From: Chelydra serpentina
Lineage: Eukaryota; Chordata; Testudines; Chelydridae
Assembly: GCA_037349315.1 (NCBI GenBank)
Contig: JBAIAC010000008.1
Coordinates: forward strand, 125,796,001-125,860,000
Reading direction: 5' to 3'
Length of the DNA stretch: 64,000 nt
Program-made: the position numbers and the translations under genes
Shown here: piece by piece, positions 33,410 through 44,469 of the stretch
How positions within the stretch are numbered: the stretch's first letter is position 1
Layout of the letters: each line of letters opens with the position of its first letter
Notes under the pieces: generated by a model
Databases searched by the model: none
What the model was told of the DNA's origin: nothing
What the model saw: only the letters and a program-made list of their open reading frames with translations

Positions 33410-35377
33410 CTGTTAAAATAGAAATCCTGGCACAATCTTAACTATTATAGTGCTACCACACCCACAATAAAAACACCGGGCTTTAAACAAACACACAATT
33501 ACCTCAAATGTGTATAAAATATATTTTAATTTCCCCTCTCTGTTCATCATCATCAATATTTACAAAAGACATTGTACAATGTAGAATAGTGTGAAATCAG
33601 CAGGTTTGACAAATGGTTTTGCAAATAGCTGCTTTCTTGAATCCTAACAGACACACATACTGTACAGGTTGCTGATTACAAAGGGCTCAGCAAACTAGCG
33701 GAACAAAACTAGTTCTACAATAGGTTTGCCTCTAAGGTAAAGTTTTTCCAGGAGTAATCTGGGAGGAATCCCAAAACAGTGGTTTGATTATGCATGGTAA
33801 TATTGTCTCGTGTAAGAATCAATACTCTCATTCTTGCGTGGGAGCATCTGGACTCTTTTTTGAACAATCTGGTTTTAAACTGTTTTTTTCTCTGGGTTAC
33901 CTATAGAATTGTTTTAATTAGAATTTATTTTTACTTTAAATGTTCAATTAGCAAATGCAGAATAAGGAAAACAGCCATTGTGTTTCATAGCTTTCCCTAC
34001 AATGAAAGTAATCATTAGAATCCATCTTTCAGAAACAATTATACAAATTGAATCCTATTACCATTCTGAGAGAGTCTTGATTTTCTGTGTTGCTCCTTAT
34101 CAAGGGCCAAATTCAGCTCTAGTAGTAAAATTATATCAGATATTGTCCTCAGGGTTGGAAATGTATACATTTCAGACATTTCAGTAATTTTCTCTAATGT
34201 CTATAAAGTATGCAGCTGTTCCAGTTAAGTATAGGAGTTAATGCATCACAGAAGATTATAGTATCCCACCTTTCAGAGTCAAATTATTGTCAAACAGAGA
34301 AAGTGTGACATCTAGTGGCTATTTAGGATAATTACTTATTATTTCTTTCTTGAAATATCCTAGGAAATTTTCTATACACCATTCTACACTCTTATCTAGA
34401 TGCGTCTGAAGTCTGCTGAGTGTCAACCATCACCTTTAATGTTAGGCACATGAGTATATCATCTGCAATCTCTTCCATTAAAATATTCATAATTTACATT
34501 TAGAAGACATACTACTTATTAACTGAACCTATGTTTTCAAACTGTAAAAAATATTCTAAAACAAAAGGTCTACACATCTCAAACATTTTCAATGCTTTTC
34601 TTTCATTTCATGAATTTAGGGCGGGGGAGAAACAGAGATGGCATAATCCTTTGACTGACTCACTCATTTATCTGCACATACAATGTACGAGGTAAGAAAT
34701 CCATATCTGGATACTAACACCATACTGTTTTAATACAACATATTACGGGTGCTGCACTCAAGGGTGATCTGTCATAACCGGATCACATGTTTTACAAGAA
34801 GATTATAAAATTAGAAATAAGAATGTGAAATATAGCAATTATATATTAAAGGACTGTAGTAGCACAAAAAAGTATTTGCAGCTAGTAACAAGTAATAGAA
34901 AACTCTTAATTTTTCCAAAATACAAGTACTATAAAAGGTATTATATAGTTAAATGCCCTTTTCACAAAATTTAATATACCTCTAAATTGCCACTTGCAAA
35001 CCACCTATAGCCAATACACATACGTTTCTCCCACTATTTTGTGCAGTTACATAACTCAAATGTAGTTCCAGCAGTCTCAATTAATAGATAGAGATAATGG
35101 GCAGGCTTCTTTCAAAAGTGGCTAGTGATTTTGGATGCCTCAGAGTTTAGGCCCCCACCTGAGACACCTAATATTGTTGGGCAAAGCTTGGAAAACTGTA
35201 TTTACATAAGACATTAAGCAGGAAAAGGCCATTAAGGTTCAACATATTTTACCACTTCTGACTAGTCTCAATCCCACTTTATTACTTCTTAAAATCTCCA
35301 GATCCTCTAGTCTCACTTTTCTCCAGGCGTAAGATTATATTAACTAATTTTATATCCGCTCTCTTTAAATAGCTATG
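33410..35377. other. AT-rich DNA downstream of BMAL2, possibly 3' UTR
   Basis: No repeat recognised. TTTATT (AATAAA on -) at 35278-35283 and 33923-33928 are candidate polyadenylation signals for BMAL2, but nothing in the sequence decides which, if any, is used. Confidence 0.3.
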
Positions 35378-35385
35378 CTCTATAA

Positions 35386-35516
35386 CAGTGGTTTTCAACC
35401 TGTGGTCCGTGGACCCCTGGAGGTCCGTAGATTATGTCTAAGATTTCCAAAGGGATCCATCCCTCCATTCAAAATGTTTTAGGGAACTGCAAATGAAAAG
35501 AGGTTGAAATCCACTG
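35386..35516. mobile_element. Small hAT (Charlie-like) non-autonomous element
   Basis: A 131-bp element starting CAGTGGTTTTCAACC and ending GGTTGAAATCCACTG, near-perfect inverted ends. It is flanked by an exact 8-bp duplication CTCTATAA (35378-35385 and 35517-35524). The CAGTGGTTCTCAACC-type end is characteristic of hAT-Charlie elements. Confidence 0.93.
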
Positions 35517-35524
35517 CTCTATAA

Positions 35525-36424
35525 CGTATTTCCAAGGCAATAATATCCCCCGAACTATAATGACTAAATTGCTTTATCACAGTTACAATATTACTACTTT
35601 GGTTTTGTGTTCTTTCCTCTACTAATATATTTAAATAATACTTTGTATTAAACTATTTTGTTTCTCTCCTTCCCCACCTGTCACATTTGTGCTGTGGGAC
35701 AATGTTTAAAATGATTTGTCCAGAACTCTCAAATCCTTTTCCTGGATAATTGGATAATTACTGGATAATTTAACACAAATCCTCTAACTTGGTTTCTTGC
35801 TCCCAGACTATTGTTTTTTCTTTTGTTTTTACTTGACTACAAAAATTGCACACAATACTTCTAAAAAGGGCAAAGAATTGTACAACTCAGCGTCCCCTTT
35901 GTACTATAGTGCTTTATCTTACAATTCTGCAGTGTGGAAACCATATTTTCAAAGAAAGCTTAGAGGTAAAAAAAAATCTCAAACTGCGCAAGTAGAGAAA
36001 GTCCTACAGAAGTGACATGGATAAATAATACACTTTTCCATCCAATTCTTAAAAGAAAATTACAAATAAAAATCTTTTTTTAAAGTATTAAAACATTCAG
36101 CTTAACACAGTTATTCCTATACCTTGTATGGTATCTTTGGGTTAAAGCTTTTTAGCAAAAATATAACCACGTGTTGTAACCACTCTAGTTAGATATGGAT
36201 CAATACAATTTTGAGGTTCTTGGTCATGAATAAATATCACATTTTTTCCATATGTGCAGAACAAGCCATTTCTTTGTGAACAAGGCATGAAAGTCTTTGC
36301 AAATATACAAATAGTAAATATGAATTAAAATAAAGCCTTAAATTACCAATACAGTACTTGAGGATGTGCGGTTGTTGTGCATTACAGAATTTTACATTCT
36401 TCTCATTTGTATAAAAAAGAACCA
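35525..36424. other. Probable BMAL2 3' UTR (minus strand)
   Basis: Directly follows the BMAL2 stop codon in the direction of transcription. AT-rich, no coding potential. Assignment is by position only. Confidence 0.45.
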
Positions 36425-36561
36425 CTAGGGAGTCCATTGTACATCACTGAGTTCTGTTGGATCCCCGAGGCCTCCTTCAGCTTCCAAGTAATTCATGAGA
36501 GAAGCCATGGCAGTACCATCATTTTCACCCATTGCATCAAAATCCAACTGGCAACTGTCAC
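36425..36561 (-). CDS. BMAL2: BMAL2 terminal coding exon
   Basis: BMAL2 (ARNTL2) is a bHLH-PAS protein that dimerises with CLOCK/NPAS2-type partners and activates E-box genes; its extreme C-terminus carries the transactivation and CRY-binding segment. The acceptor TTATTTCCTAG ends at 36562. The exon supplies the last two bases of a Ser codon split after 38367, then 44 codons: DSCQLDFDAM...LMNYLEAEGGLGDPTELSDVQW and TP, with stop TAG at 36427-36425. This matches the known BMAL2 ending (LMNYLEAEGGLGD...SDIQWTL, from memory of the family) and the related BMAL1 ending SLLEADAGLGG...DLPW. The final residue here is Pro where Leu is usual in the family. No frameshift or internal stop. Recognition is from motif memory, supported by four more exons in phase. 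Confidence 0.93.
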
Positions 36562-38366
36562 CTAGGAAATAATTAAAGAACACTATTTATGCAGCACAAA
36601 AACTTACAGAACAGGGTCACTTTCCAAACAAACTTTCTTTTAAAGCAGCAGCTGTCCTTGAAGATGAAGGGAACTTTACATTCTTACGTGTGTTCAAAGA
36701 TGAGTAAATTGAAGCAAGTTTTGGACTCAGGAGATACACTTAGTCAAAAGAATAGGTAACTTGATTCTGGGACTAAATTTATGCCACTCCAGTGCACACC
36801 TTAAACTTCATGCTAATAAAATGACAAATTTCAATCCATGCCAGTTAACTGGCCAACTTCTCGCCACACCATTTAAGCAGAAAACTTTATTCCAGTTCAT
36901 GCCACTTAAGTGGGAAGCTCACCTGTCACAGCACACAAAAGAAGAGCTGATCAATTTTTTTCGTCTTTGTTTAAAAAATGGCCTTATTTTAAATAATCAA
37001 AATTTCAAAAGACATTGTTGCTTTTAGATTGTTTTAATTTTTCACGTTTTCCACATTTTTATTTTAAAACATTCCAGAATTTTGTATTTACCAAAATCTC
37101 AGTTTTTGATAGAAAACAAGATTTCAATATAAAAGAAAAATGGGTCAGTTTCAGACCATATGAAATGGAAACAAACTTCAAAATCCCAATCTGTATTGCA
37201 AAATGTTTATGTTTCAATCAGCTCTACATACACAAGCATTCACACTTTTTACATAGAGGGTCTGCACATCTTGGCAGATTATATTCAGTTCCCTTAATCC
37301 TGCACAGCTCCTATTTTTGGAAGGAAGCAGTCTATTTGTGAGTCTTGGAGAGCAAGAGAACAGACAGTGAACTGCTCCAGGCTCTCACTGCTATCATGGG
37401 ATATAAATAAAATAGCAATGTAGTGAGGCAGTGTGGTGCCCCACCACCCTGCCGAGACAAGAACCTCCTCAGACACCAAAGTGGGCGGAGCCAGTAGATC
37501 CTGCACCCGCCCCCCCAGAGGTCACGGCGCAGGACTGGAAGTACAAAAGCCCAACCCCAGAGCTCACTTGGGCCGCCACCGCCGGAGAGGCCAGACGCCT
37601 GTGGCCTGGCTCCGGCTTGGGAGGCCTCGGCAATCTGCAGCCGACCCGAGGACTGGCAAGACCTGTCAATGCCTAATACCGACTGGGGCACGGAGGAGCC
37701 GCCAAGCTTACATGTTGCCACTTACCCAGAGGAGCTGCCGAGCCCCTCGCCCGTTACCCAGAGGAGGAACCCATGGTGCTGGAACCCTCCGAGGACACCA
37801 CCCTGACGCGGGTACCCTATGAGGGGGAGTCTGGAAGGAGCCCGGGGGCAGCCGACCCTAGTCTGGCTGCAGCACTGCCAGAGCCAATGTCAGTGTGTTG
37901 CGGCCAGGATCCCCACTGACATAGCAGCGGGTCTTCTGCCGCTGCTGGGGCCCCAGGCTGGGGACGCAGTGGAGTGGGTGGGCCTGCGTCCCCTCTGCCA
38001 CCCACCTCACGGGTGGCAGTCTCCCCCTCCCCCTGGTCCCTCAAAGCCAGGAGCTTGGGGTTTGCTATTGAACTCCTTGCTCCGTCCCTGCCTGAGGGCC
38101 TGAGCCCCTGACTGTTTGCTTGCTGGCCCCGCCCTGACCCAGGGCCTGAGTATTCCCCAACCCAGCAGAGCGTGTGTAGTGAGGTGGTGTGATGCCCCAC
38201 CACCCCGCCGAGGGCCAAGACCCCCTACAAGGAACCATTATAATCTCTCAAAACTGGCAGAATTGTTGAACACGCCTACTATACTACCTTGTTCTGTTAA
38301 AGCTGCAACCATTAACAGAGTTTTCTTTAAAGAATAAGCCATGAATTGTAGTAAAAGAGCTCTTAC
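36562..38366 (-). other. BMAL2: BMAL2 last intron
   Basis: 1805 bp, GT (38366-38365) to AG (36563-36562) on the minus strand. It contains AT-rich DNA and the GC-rich unit 37419-38212. No other coding sequence was seen. Confidence 0.85.
37419..38212. repeat. GC-rich unit bounded by 38-bp direct repeats
   Basis: 'tgtagtgaggcagtgtggtg' + 'ccccaccaccctgccgag' at 37419-37456 recurs as 'tgtagtgaggtggtgtgatg' + 'ccccaccaccccgccgag' at 38175-38212 (34 of 38 identical). The 794-bp unit is GC-rich in an AT-rich intron. It has long open frames on both strands with no domain. It could be a small terminal-repeat retrotransposon (TRIM-like) or a tandemly derived repeat monomer. Confidence 0.5.
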
Positions 38367-38475
38367 TGAGAAGAGGTTCATTGCTTGGGAATGAAACAGT
38401 GCCCTGATTTTGCCCCAAGGTCTCCAAGTCCTCCATTTCTGAAGGACATAACTGAATCAACTCTTTATTTGGCAC
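38367..38475 (-). CDS. BMAL2: BMAL2 penultimate coding exon
   Basis: 109 bp. Acceptor TTGTGCTTTCAG ends at 38476; donor A|GTAAGAG begins at 38366. It codes for 36 residues (VPNKELIQLCPSEMEDLETL and GQNQGTVSFPSNEPLL) plus the first base of a Ser codon completed in the next exon. In BMAL2 proteins the corresponding stretch reads SNKEL...PSEM.ELE...QNQSTV...EPLLS (family memory), a linker before the C-terminal activation segment. Starts in phase 0 and ends in phase 1. No disruption. Confidence 0.92.
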
Positions 38476-39015
38476 CTGAAAGCACAAAAAAATGAAAATA
38501 AAAGTTAGGTTATAAATTGATTTAAACCACCATACAGATTAATGAATTTCTCTCGGAGTCTAAAAAACGATCGAGGCTCACATTTTTCCACTTCATGTGC
38601 CATAATCTCGACAATAAAAACATTTTCACAAAAAACGCATCCTAGCTTTAAAAAAAGACCCACCACATTTTAGTTTCCATACATAAACTAAATTATTTGG
38701 AATGTGAACATTTGTTACGATAGAACAGAAATACCAGCATTTTAAAAATGTTTGTGTTCAGCATGCTAAGATTTAAAATTGGTTTAAATGGTTTTTAGTG
38801 CTTACAAGGAGTCTAGGAGTGCCAGGTTGACAGCAGTGGAAACTGAAGTCTTTTCACCTCCAAGATAACAGCGCAAGATCGACCACGTTGGTTTGGCAGT
38901 AAACCACTTTTCCTTTTGGGGACTGCCCCTAGGTGCAAGAGGCAGTGATAGTTCTGCCACTGTGGCTGGGAAAGCAGCTTCCCACATAGAAAAATGAAGA
39001 GTCCCAGTAAAATAA

Positions 39016-39301
39016 GGGTATGTCTATACTTACCTCTCGCGTCGGAGGCGTCGGATAGATGTTCTGGGTTCGATTTATCGCGTCTTGTCAAGACGCGATA
39101 AATCGAACCAGGAAGTGCTCCGCCGTCGATGCCGGTAATCCAGCTCGATGAACGGAGCAGGCGGAGTCGACGGGGGAGCCTGCGCGCCGCGTCTGGACCA
39201 CAGGTAAGTTCGAACTAAGGTACTTCGACTTCAGCTACATTATTAACGTAGCTGAAGTTGCGTATCTTAGTTCGACAGGTGGGGTTAGTGTAGACCTGGG
39301 C
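39016..39301. mobile_element. Harbinger-type MITE, copy D
   Basis: 286 bp with ends GGGTATGTCTATACTTAC and GTGTAGACCTGGGC, exact 3-bp duplication TAA (39013-39015 and 39302-39304). The internal hairpins are those of copy C but in the opposite orientation (GATTTATCGCGTCTTG...AAGACGCGATAAATC at 39072-39105). Confidence 0.92.
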
Positions 39302-39707
39302 TAAGTTTGTCTTCATTCCTAGTCCATGCACCATTCATAGCTGTAATTTAAACAGAGTAGCTCCCTGAGCTCTCTGTTATCTTGGATTCTAGGGTGCACA
39401 TTACAGTAGTGGAAGGAAAAACAAGACTTCACTGAAGTAACCAGGAACAACACTAAAGGACACATTCAAAGAGGACCTTTACATCAACACACTATATAGC
39501 TGAAGTGCTGGAGATGCTTCTATGACAGTAGGCTGCACTAGAGGGTAGTTCAATATCTAGGAGCCAAATCAGTTCTTAGAAGGACAGACCTACAGTAATC
39601 CATGGGTGGAATGGACATCAGGTATAAAAGAGGGAGAAAGGGGGAAAAAAATCAATGTGTAGCCCAATGTGCTTGAAAGAAACTCAGAAATCAGAGAAGA
39701 AAAGCTA

Positions 39708-40489
39708 CCGTATATACTCGTTCATACGCCAAATGTTTTTAGTAAAAAAGGGAAGCATCGGAGAAGGAGGTTGGCTTATGAATGGGTATTGAGAGGGGGA
39801 GAGATGGGACACACCCACCCCCCCCAACAGAGGGATCAAGGAGAGGCAGCACAGCCAGAAGAGCCAGAAGGGAAGAGGCGGGGCCAGAGTCTCTCCACTT
39901 CTGGCCATGCTGCTCTCCCCCCAGCCTCCGAAGCAGCTGCAGCTCCTGGGCTGGCAGGCTGCGGCTGTGCTGCCTGGCCTGCCGGAGCAGCTCCGGCCAG
40001 GCCAGAGACATCCTCGCCTGGCCTATCCCGGGTAAGGTGGGAAGGGATGGGATAGGGAGAGTGTGGGGCGCCCCAAGCTAGGGATGGGGCTGGGAGAGGT
40101 GGGGTGGGGAAGGGTCATGTGGGGAGGTCCCAGGTTAGGGATGGGGTCATGTGGGGGCTGGTCACATGGGTTACTCTCCTGACCCCCAGCTTCTCCCGCC
40201 CCCAAAAAATGTCCCCACCAGTTGCTGTCCCAGCCCATCAGGGTAAGCTGCTGGCGGGCCAGGACATTTTGTTTACTTGGGTTTACCTCCGTGCCTGCAG
40301 ACGCTCGAGGTAAACAAACCGTCTGGGCCCTCCAGCAGCTTATCTGATGGGCCGGGAGCCAAAGTTTGCCGACCCCTGAATTATAGGGTCAGCTTATGAA
40401 TGGATCATAAAAATTTGCTATTTTTACTTATCCATCTTGGTGGGGAGATCGGCTTATAAACAAACTGGCTTATGATTGAGTATATACGG
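39708..40489. mobile_element. DNA element with CCGTATATACTCG terminal inverted repeats
   Basis: Left end CCGTATATACTCGTTCATA, right end TATGATTGAGTATATACGG. The left flank is TA (39706-39707) and the right flank CA, compatible with a TA target site but not proof. Subterminal inverted phrases 'ggcttatgaatgg' recur on both sides. The GC-rich interior (39835-40200) is compositionally distinct and opens long frames by chance. A palindromic hAT segment is nested at about 40205-40378. Confidence 0.6.
40205..40378. mobile_element. Palindromic hAT segment nested in the preceding element
   Basis: Contains inverted arms GCCCATCAGGGTAAGCTGCT and AGCAGCTTATCTGATGGGCC around GTTTACCTCCGTGCCTGCAG, and ends GTTTGCCGACCCCTG (complement CAGGGGTCGGCAAAC). 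The same body plan appears in the element at 56573-56901. The left terminus is degraded. Confidence 0.55.
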
Positions 40490-40630
40490 CATGTTTAAGT
40501 GGAAAGACAGCGACTGGATTCACAACAATGTTGTTGGAGGGAAAGAAATAAGTGATGGGGAGTATGGTGTACATTGATGGCAGTATTGTACAATCTTGCA
40601 AAAAGATTATTTATGCATACCCACCCCCAT

Positions 40631-41191
40631 GCGGGACAACACCTTATTGGCTGGGGGCTGCCCAGCTTGAGGCGGGCGATAGTTGTCCAGTGAGACATGG
40701 TGATCCCTCCCACCGTCGGAAGCAACCCCTGGTGCCAGCTCTACACCAATTGAGCAGGAGGCTTATAACCAGTAAACTGTTGCTTCCCGTGTTGTATCGA
40801 CGCTGTGAAGCGAAGCTGGAGTGTCCTCTCCAGGGCGCAAGCCAGGGCAGGGTGATATGGAGGAACAGCTGTTGCCCATGCAACAGAACCCCTCTCTCCA
40901 CGCAACTGATGGGTCCAAGGGAAAGACAATGTCAATACAACTTGGCACCAGTGGCGTCGCAGGAGTTGCCAGAATGACGTTGAGGACAATGTCAGACCAC
41001 CATCGGGACTCCGACACTGGATTTGGTTTCAGGGTTGACTCCCTTAGCCTTTCCCATGAGTGGGTATTGCCACAAGGCAGCGGAGGTTTTACATCAGAGT
41101 TTTCCTTCTCCTAGGTGGGCTGCCTTCCAAGGCTGACGAGCAGGTGGGGCCTCAAGCTGGGCAGCTCCCAGCCAATAAGGTGTTGTCCCGC
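40631..41191. repeat. 43-bp inverted repeat in the LINE 5' region
   Basis: Arm 1 at 40631-40673 (starts GCGGGACAACACCTTATTGG) and arm 2 at 41149-41191 (ends CCAATAAGGTGTTGTCCCGC) are reverse complements with 42 of 43 positions matching. They are separated by 475 bp. They could pair in the RNA or reflect an inversion or duplication at the 5' end. Confidence 0.93.
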
Positions 41192-41262
41192 CACAGTTCA
41201 CCTGCTTCACTGGGTGCGTGGGGCTTAGTGTATGTGAGTACCCGACAAGTGGACTGCGAACC

Positions 41263-44200
41263 ATGTACCAGGCAACAACAAAAGAAAACCAACATAAGAA
41301 ACCAGCCCTCAAGTTAGGATGCTGGAATGTACGGACCATGACAACTGGCCTATCACAAGACCTTCAGGCAATCAGCGATGTTCGGAAGACTGCAGTCATC
41401 AACAATGAGCTAGCACGACTCCAAATCAACATAGTCGCATTGCAGGAGACACGGCTGCCAGACGCTGGGACTCTCAGGGAAAAGAACTATACGTTCTTCT
41501 GGCAAGGGAAGAGTGCCGAAGAAATCAGAGAGTGTGGTGTTGGATTTGCCGTAAGAAATTCTTTACTGGGGATGGTGGAACCTGGTCAACAAGGAACTGA
41601 AAGACTGTTATCACTCCGACTCCACACATCCACTGGACACGTCAACCTGATCAGCGTGTATGCGCCAACACTCGGTGCCACCAGGGATACCAACGACGAG
41701 TTCTACGACCAGTTAGACACGATCATCAGGAGTATCCCTAAAGAAGAGCACTTGATACTACTGGGTGACTTCAATGCCAGAGTGGACGCTGACCACGACT
41801 TTTGGCCAACCTGTCTTGGAAAGTTTGGCGTTGCAGAAATGAATGAGAATGGACAACGACTTCTGGAACTGTGCTCGTACCATGACCTCAGCATCACCAA
41901 CTCATTCTTCCAGACAAAGCCTCAACACAAAGTGTCCTGGAGACACCCTCGCTCCATGCACTGGCACCAACTCGACCTGATCATCATCAGGCGGTCTGCC
42001 TTGAAGTGCGTCCTGCTTACTCGCACCTTCCACAGTGCTGACTGCGACAGTGATCATTCGCTGGTGTGCAGCAAGATGAAGCTACAGCCAAAGATGATTC
42101 ATCGCTCTAGGCCAGAGGGCAAACCCCGCATTGATGTGAGCAAGACCGCACACCCAGACAAGGCAGAGAAATTTACCCATGAGCTCTCCGAGGTGCTGAA
42201 CTGCATGCCTCCCGGTGGCTGCGCCAAAGAGAGATGGGACCACATCAGAGACGCAGTACACAGCACAGCCATGAAAGTTTTTGGAAAGAAACGAAAAATG
42301 AACAATGACTGGTTTGAGGCCAACTCCGCCACACTCACTCCAGCCATTGAAGAACGCCACGCTGTTCACCTGGAGTATAAGCGTTCCCCCAGTCATAGGA
42401 CTCTACAAGAGTATCGATTTGCCAGGAGCAAAGTACAGAGACTAGCTCGACAGTGTGCAAATGATTACTGGCTCCAGCTCTGCCGGAGCATTCAACTATC
42501 TGCTGATACTGGAAACATCAGGGGAATGTATGATGGCATCAAGAAGGCCATGGGACCCACAAAGAAGTGGAGAGTGTCACTAAAGTCTGCAACAGGCGAA
42601 AACATCCAGGAGAAGAGCAAGCAGATGGATAGATGGGTGGAGCACTACTCTGAAGTGTACTCCAGGCAAAACACCGTCACCGAAGCTGCCCTCAATACCG
42701 TGGATGGTTTTCCCGTTGAAACTGAGCTGGACGAGAAGCCCACCATGGAAGAACTGAAGAAAGTCATTGAGAGCTTGTCCACAGGAAAGGCTCCAGGAAA
42801 GGATGGCATCCCACCAGAAGTTATCAAGTGTGGCATCAACATCCTCCTAGAACACCTCCACGACCTCCTCTGTCAGTGCTGGGATGAAGGTGCAGTACCT
42901 CAGGATATGAGAGACGCCAACATTGTGACCCTCTACAAGAACAAGGGTGATGGAAGCGACTGCAACAACTACAGAGGCATATCACTCCTGCGTGTTGTGG
43001 GCAAAGTCTTCGCACGAGTGATACTGAACAGACTGCAGAAGCTTGCTGACAGAGTTTACCCAGAGTCACAATGCGGGTTCCGAGCAGGGAGATCCACAAC
43101 CGATATGGTTTTCTCCTTAAGGCAGCTGCAAGAGAAATGCAGAGAACAGCATAAGCCGTTACTCCTTGCCTTCATAGACCTGACCAAAGCTTTCGACCTT
43201 GTGAACAGAGATGGGCTGTTCAAGATCCTGGCAAAGATTGGCTGCCCACCGAAGCTGCTGACCGTGATCCAGTCTTTTCACGACAACATGAAAGGCACAG
43301 TACTGTATGATGGCTCGTCCTCCGATGCCTTTGATATCCACAGTGGAGTAAACCAAGGCTGCGTTCTCGCTCCCACACTCTTCGGCATCTTCTTCGCAGC
43401 ATTGCTGAAACGTGCCTTTGGAAATTCCACAGAGGGAGTCTATCTCCACACCCGGTCTGACGGGAGACTTTTCAATCTGGCTCGACTAAAGGCCAAAAGC
43501 AAGGTACGGGAGGCAACAATAAGAGACAGGCTGTTTGCATACGACGCTGCCCTGGCCACGCACACAGAAATCAATCTCCAGCGTCTGATTGACCGCTTTT
43601 CCAGAGTTTGCGAAGAGTTCGGGTTGACAATCAGTCTTCAGAAGACCAAAGTTATGGCCCAGGATGCGGAACATCCAAGCATTGCCATCAATGACTATGT
43701 GCTAGAGGTGGTCAGTCAGTTCACCTACCTCGGATCTACCATCACGGACAACCTCTCACTGGACCCTGAGATCAACCGTAGAATCGGCAAGGCCTTCACA
43801 ATTTTGGCCAGTTTGTCACAGAGAGTGTGGAACAACATGCTGACCATCAACACAAAGGTCGCTGTGTACCGCGCATGTGTGCTAAACACTCTTCTCTACG
43901 CCAGCGAAACTTGGACCCCCTACGCTTCGCAAGAAGAGAGACTGAATGCCTTCCACATGCGCTGCCTCCGTCGCATACTCGGGATCACTTGGAGTGATCG
44001 AATAACGAACAACGAGGTGCTGGAACGTGCCAAGATTTCCAGCATGTTCACTCTCCTCCGTCAACGCCGCCTCAGATGGCTTGGCCATCTAAGTCGCATA
44101 GAAGATGGACGGATCCCCAAAGACTTGTTGTATGCTGAACTTGCCTCCGAAAACAGAGCTACAGGACGGCCCCACCTTCGCTTCAAGGATGTCTGTAAGA

Positions 44201-44469
44201 GGGACCTGAAGACTGTTCAAATCGACATCAACAGCTGGGAAGAGCTCGCCCAGGACAGATGCAGATGGAGACACGCTCTGACCACTGGATTGAAAACTGG
44301 CGAAGACAAGCTGTGGCAGCTTGCCGAGGAAAAGCGGGTTCAACAAAAAAGGAAGCAACGGCTCCAACCCACAGCTGACACCGCCTTCAAATGCAGCAAC
44401 TGCAATCGAGACTCCCACTCTCGTGTGGGGCTCCACAGCCACAACAGACGCTGCACAACCATCAACTAA
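41263..44469 (+). CDS. LINE endonuclease-reverse transcriptase (uninterrupted ORF, mutated RT active site)
   Basis: 1068 aa from the first in-frame ATG at 41263. Domains in order: AP-type endonuclease (residues ~18-270) with GCWNVRT, ALQETRL (Glu62), SVYAPT, GDFNAR and SDH near 264; a linker; reverse transcriptase (~490-800) with APGKDGIPPE, NNYRGISLL, AFIDLTKAFD and NQGCVLAPTLF; an RT C-terminal region with YLGSTIT, LLYASETWT and RLRWLGHLSRIEDGR; and a C-terminal Cys/His knuckle (FKCSNCNRDSHSR...HNRRC). The RT active-site box, normally FADD, reads FAYD: codon 43540-43542 is TAC, one base from GAC. The first of the two Asp residues binds the catalytic metal, so this copy should be unable to reverse transcribe although the frame is intact. 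It lies antisense in a BMAL2 intron. Confidence 0.93.
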   Translation: MYQATTKENQHKKPALKLGCWNVRTMTTGLSQDLQAISDVRKTAVINNELARLQINIVALQETRLPDAGTLREKNYTFFWQGKSAEEIRECGVGFAVRNSLLGMVEPGQQGTERLLSLRLHTSTGHVNLISVYAPTLGATRDTNDEFYDQLDTIIRSIPKEEHLILLGDFNARVDADHDFWPTCLGKFGVAEMNENGQRLLELCSYHDLSITNSFFQTKPQHKVSWRHPRSMHWHQLDLIIIRRSALKCVLLTRTFHSADCDSDHSLVCSKMKLQPKMIHRSRPEGKPRIDVSKTAHPDKAEKFTHELSEVLNCMPPGGCAKERWDHIRDAVHSTAMKVFGKKRKMNNDWFEANSATLTPAIEERHAVHLEYKRSPSHRTLQEYRFARSKVQRLARQCANDYWLQLCRSIQLSADTGNIRGMYDGIKKAMGPTKKWRVSLKSATGENIQEKSKQMDRWVEHYSEVYSRQNTVTEAALNTVDGFPVETELDEKPTMEELKKVIESLSTGKAPGKDGIPPEVIKCGINILLEHLHDLLCQCWDEGAVPQDMRDANIVTLYKNKGDGSDCNNYRGISLLRVVGKVFARVILNRLQKLADRVYPESQCGFRAGRSTTDMVFSLRQLQEKCREQHKPLLLAFIDLTKAFDLVNRDGLFKILAKIGCPPKLLTVIQSFHDNMKGTVLYDGSSSDAFDIHSGVNQGCVLAPTLFGIFFAALLKRAFGNSTEGVYLHTRSDGRLFNLARLKAKSKVREATIRDRLFAYDAALATHTEINLQRLIDRFSRVCEEFGLTISLQKTKVMAQDAEHPSIAINDYVLEVVSQFTYLGSTITDNLSLDPEINRRIGKAFTILASLSQRVWNNMLTINTKVAVYRACVLNTLLYASETWTPYASQEERLNAFHMRCLRRILGITWSDRITNNEVLERAKISSMFTLLRQRRLRWLGHLSRIEDGRIPKDLLYAELASENRATGRPHLRFKDVCKRDLKTVQIDINSWEELAQDRCRWRHALTTGLKTGEDKLWQLAEEKRVQQKRKQRLQPTADTAFKCSNCNRDSHSRVGLHSHNRRCTTIN

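Noticed and set aside
40552..40977. 141-codon plus-strand frame before the LINE ORF
   Set aside because: Crosses the inverted-repeat arm and 5' region; no recognised ORF1 domain, and the same phrase appears in reverse orientation at the other arm.
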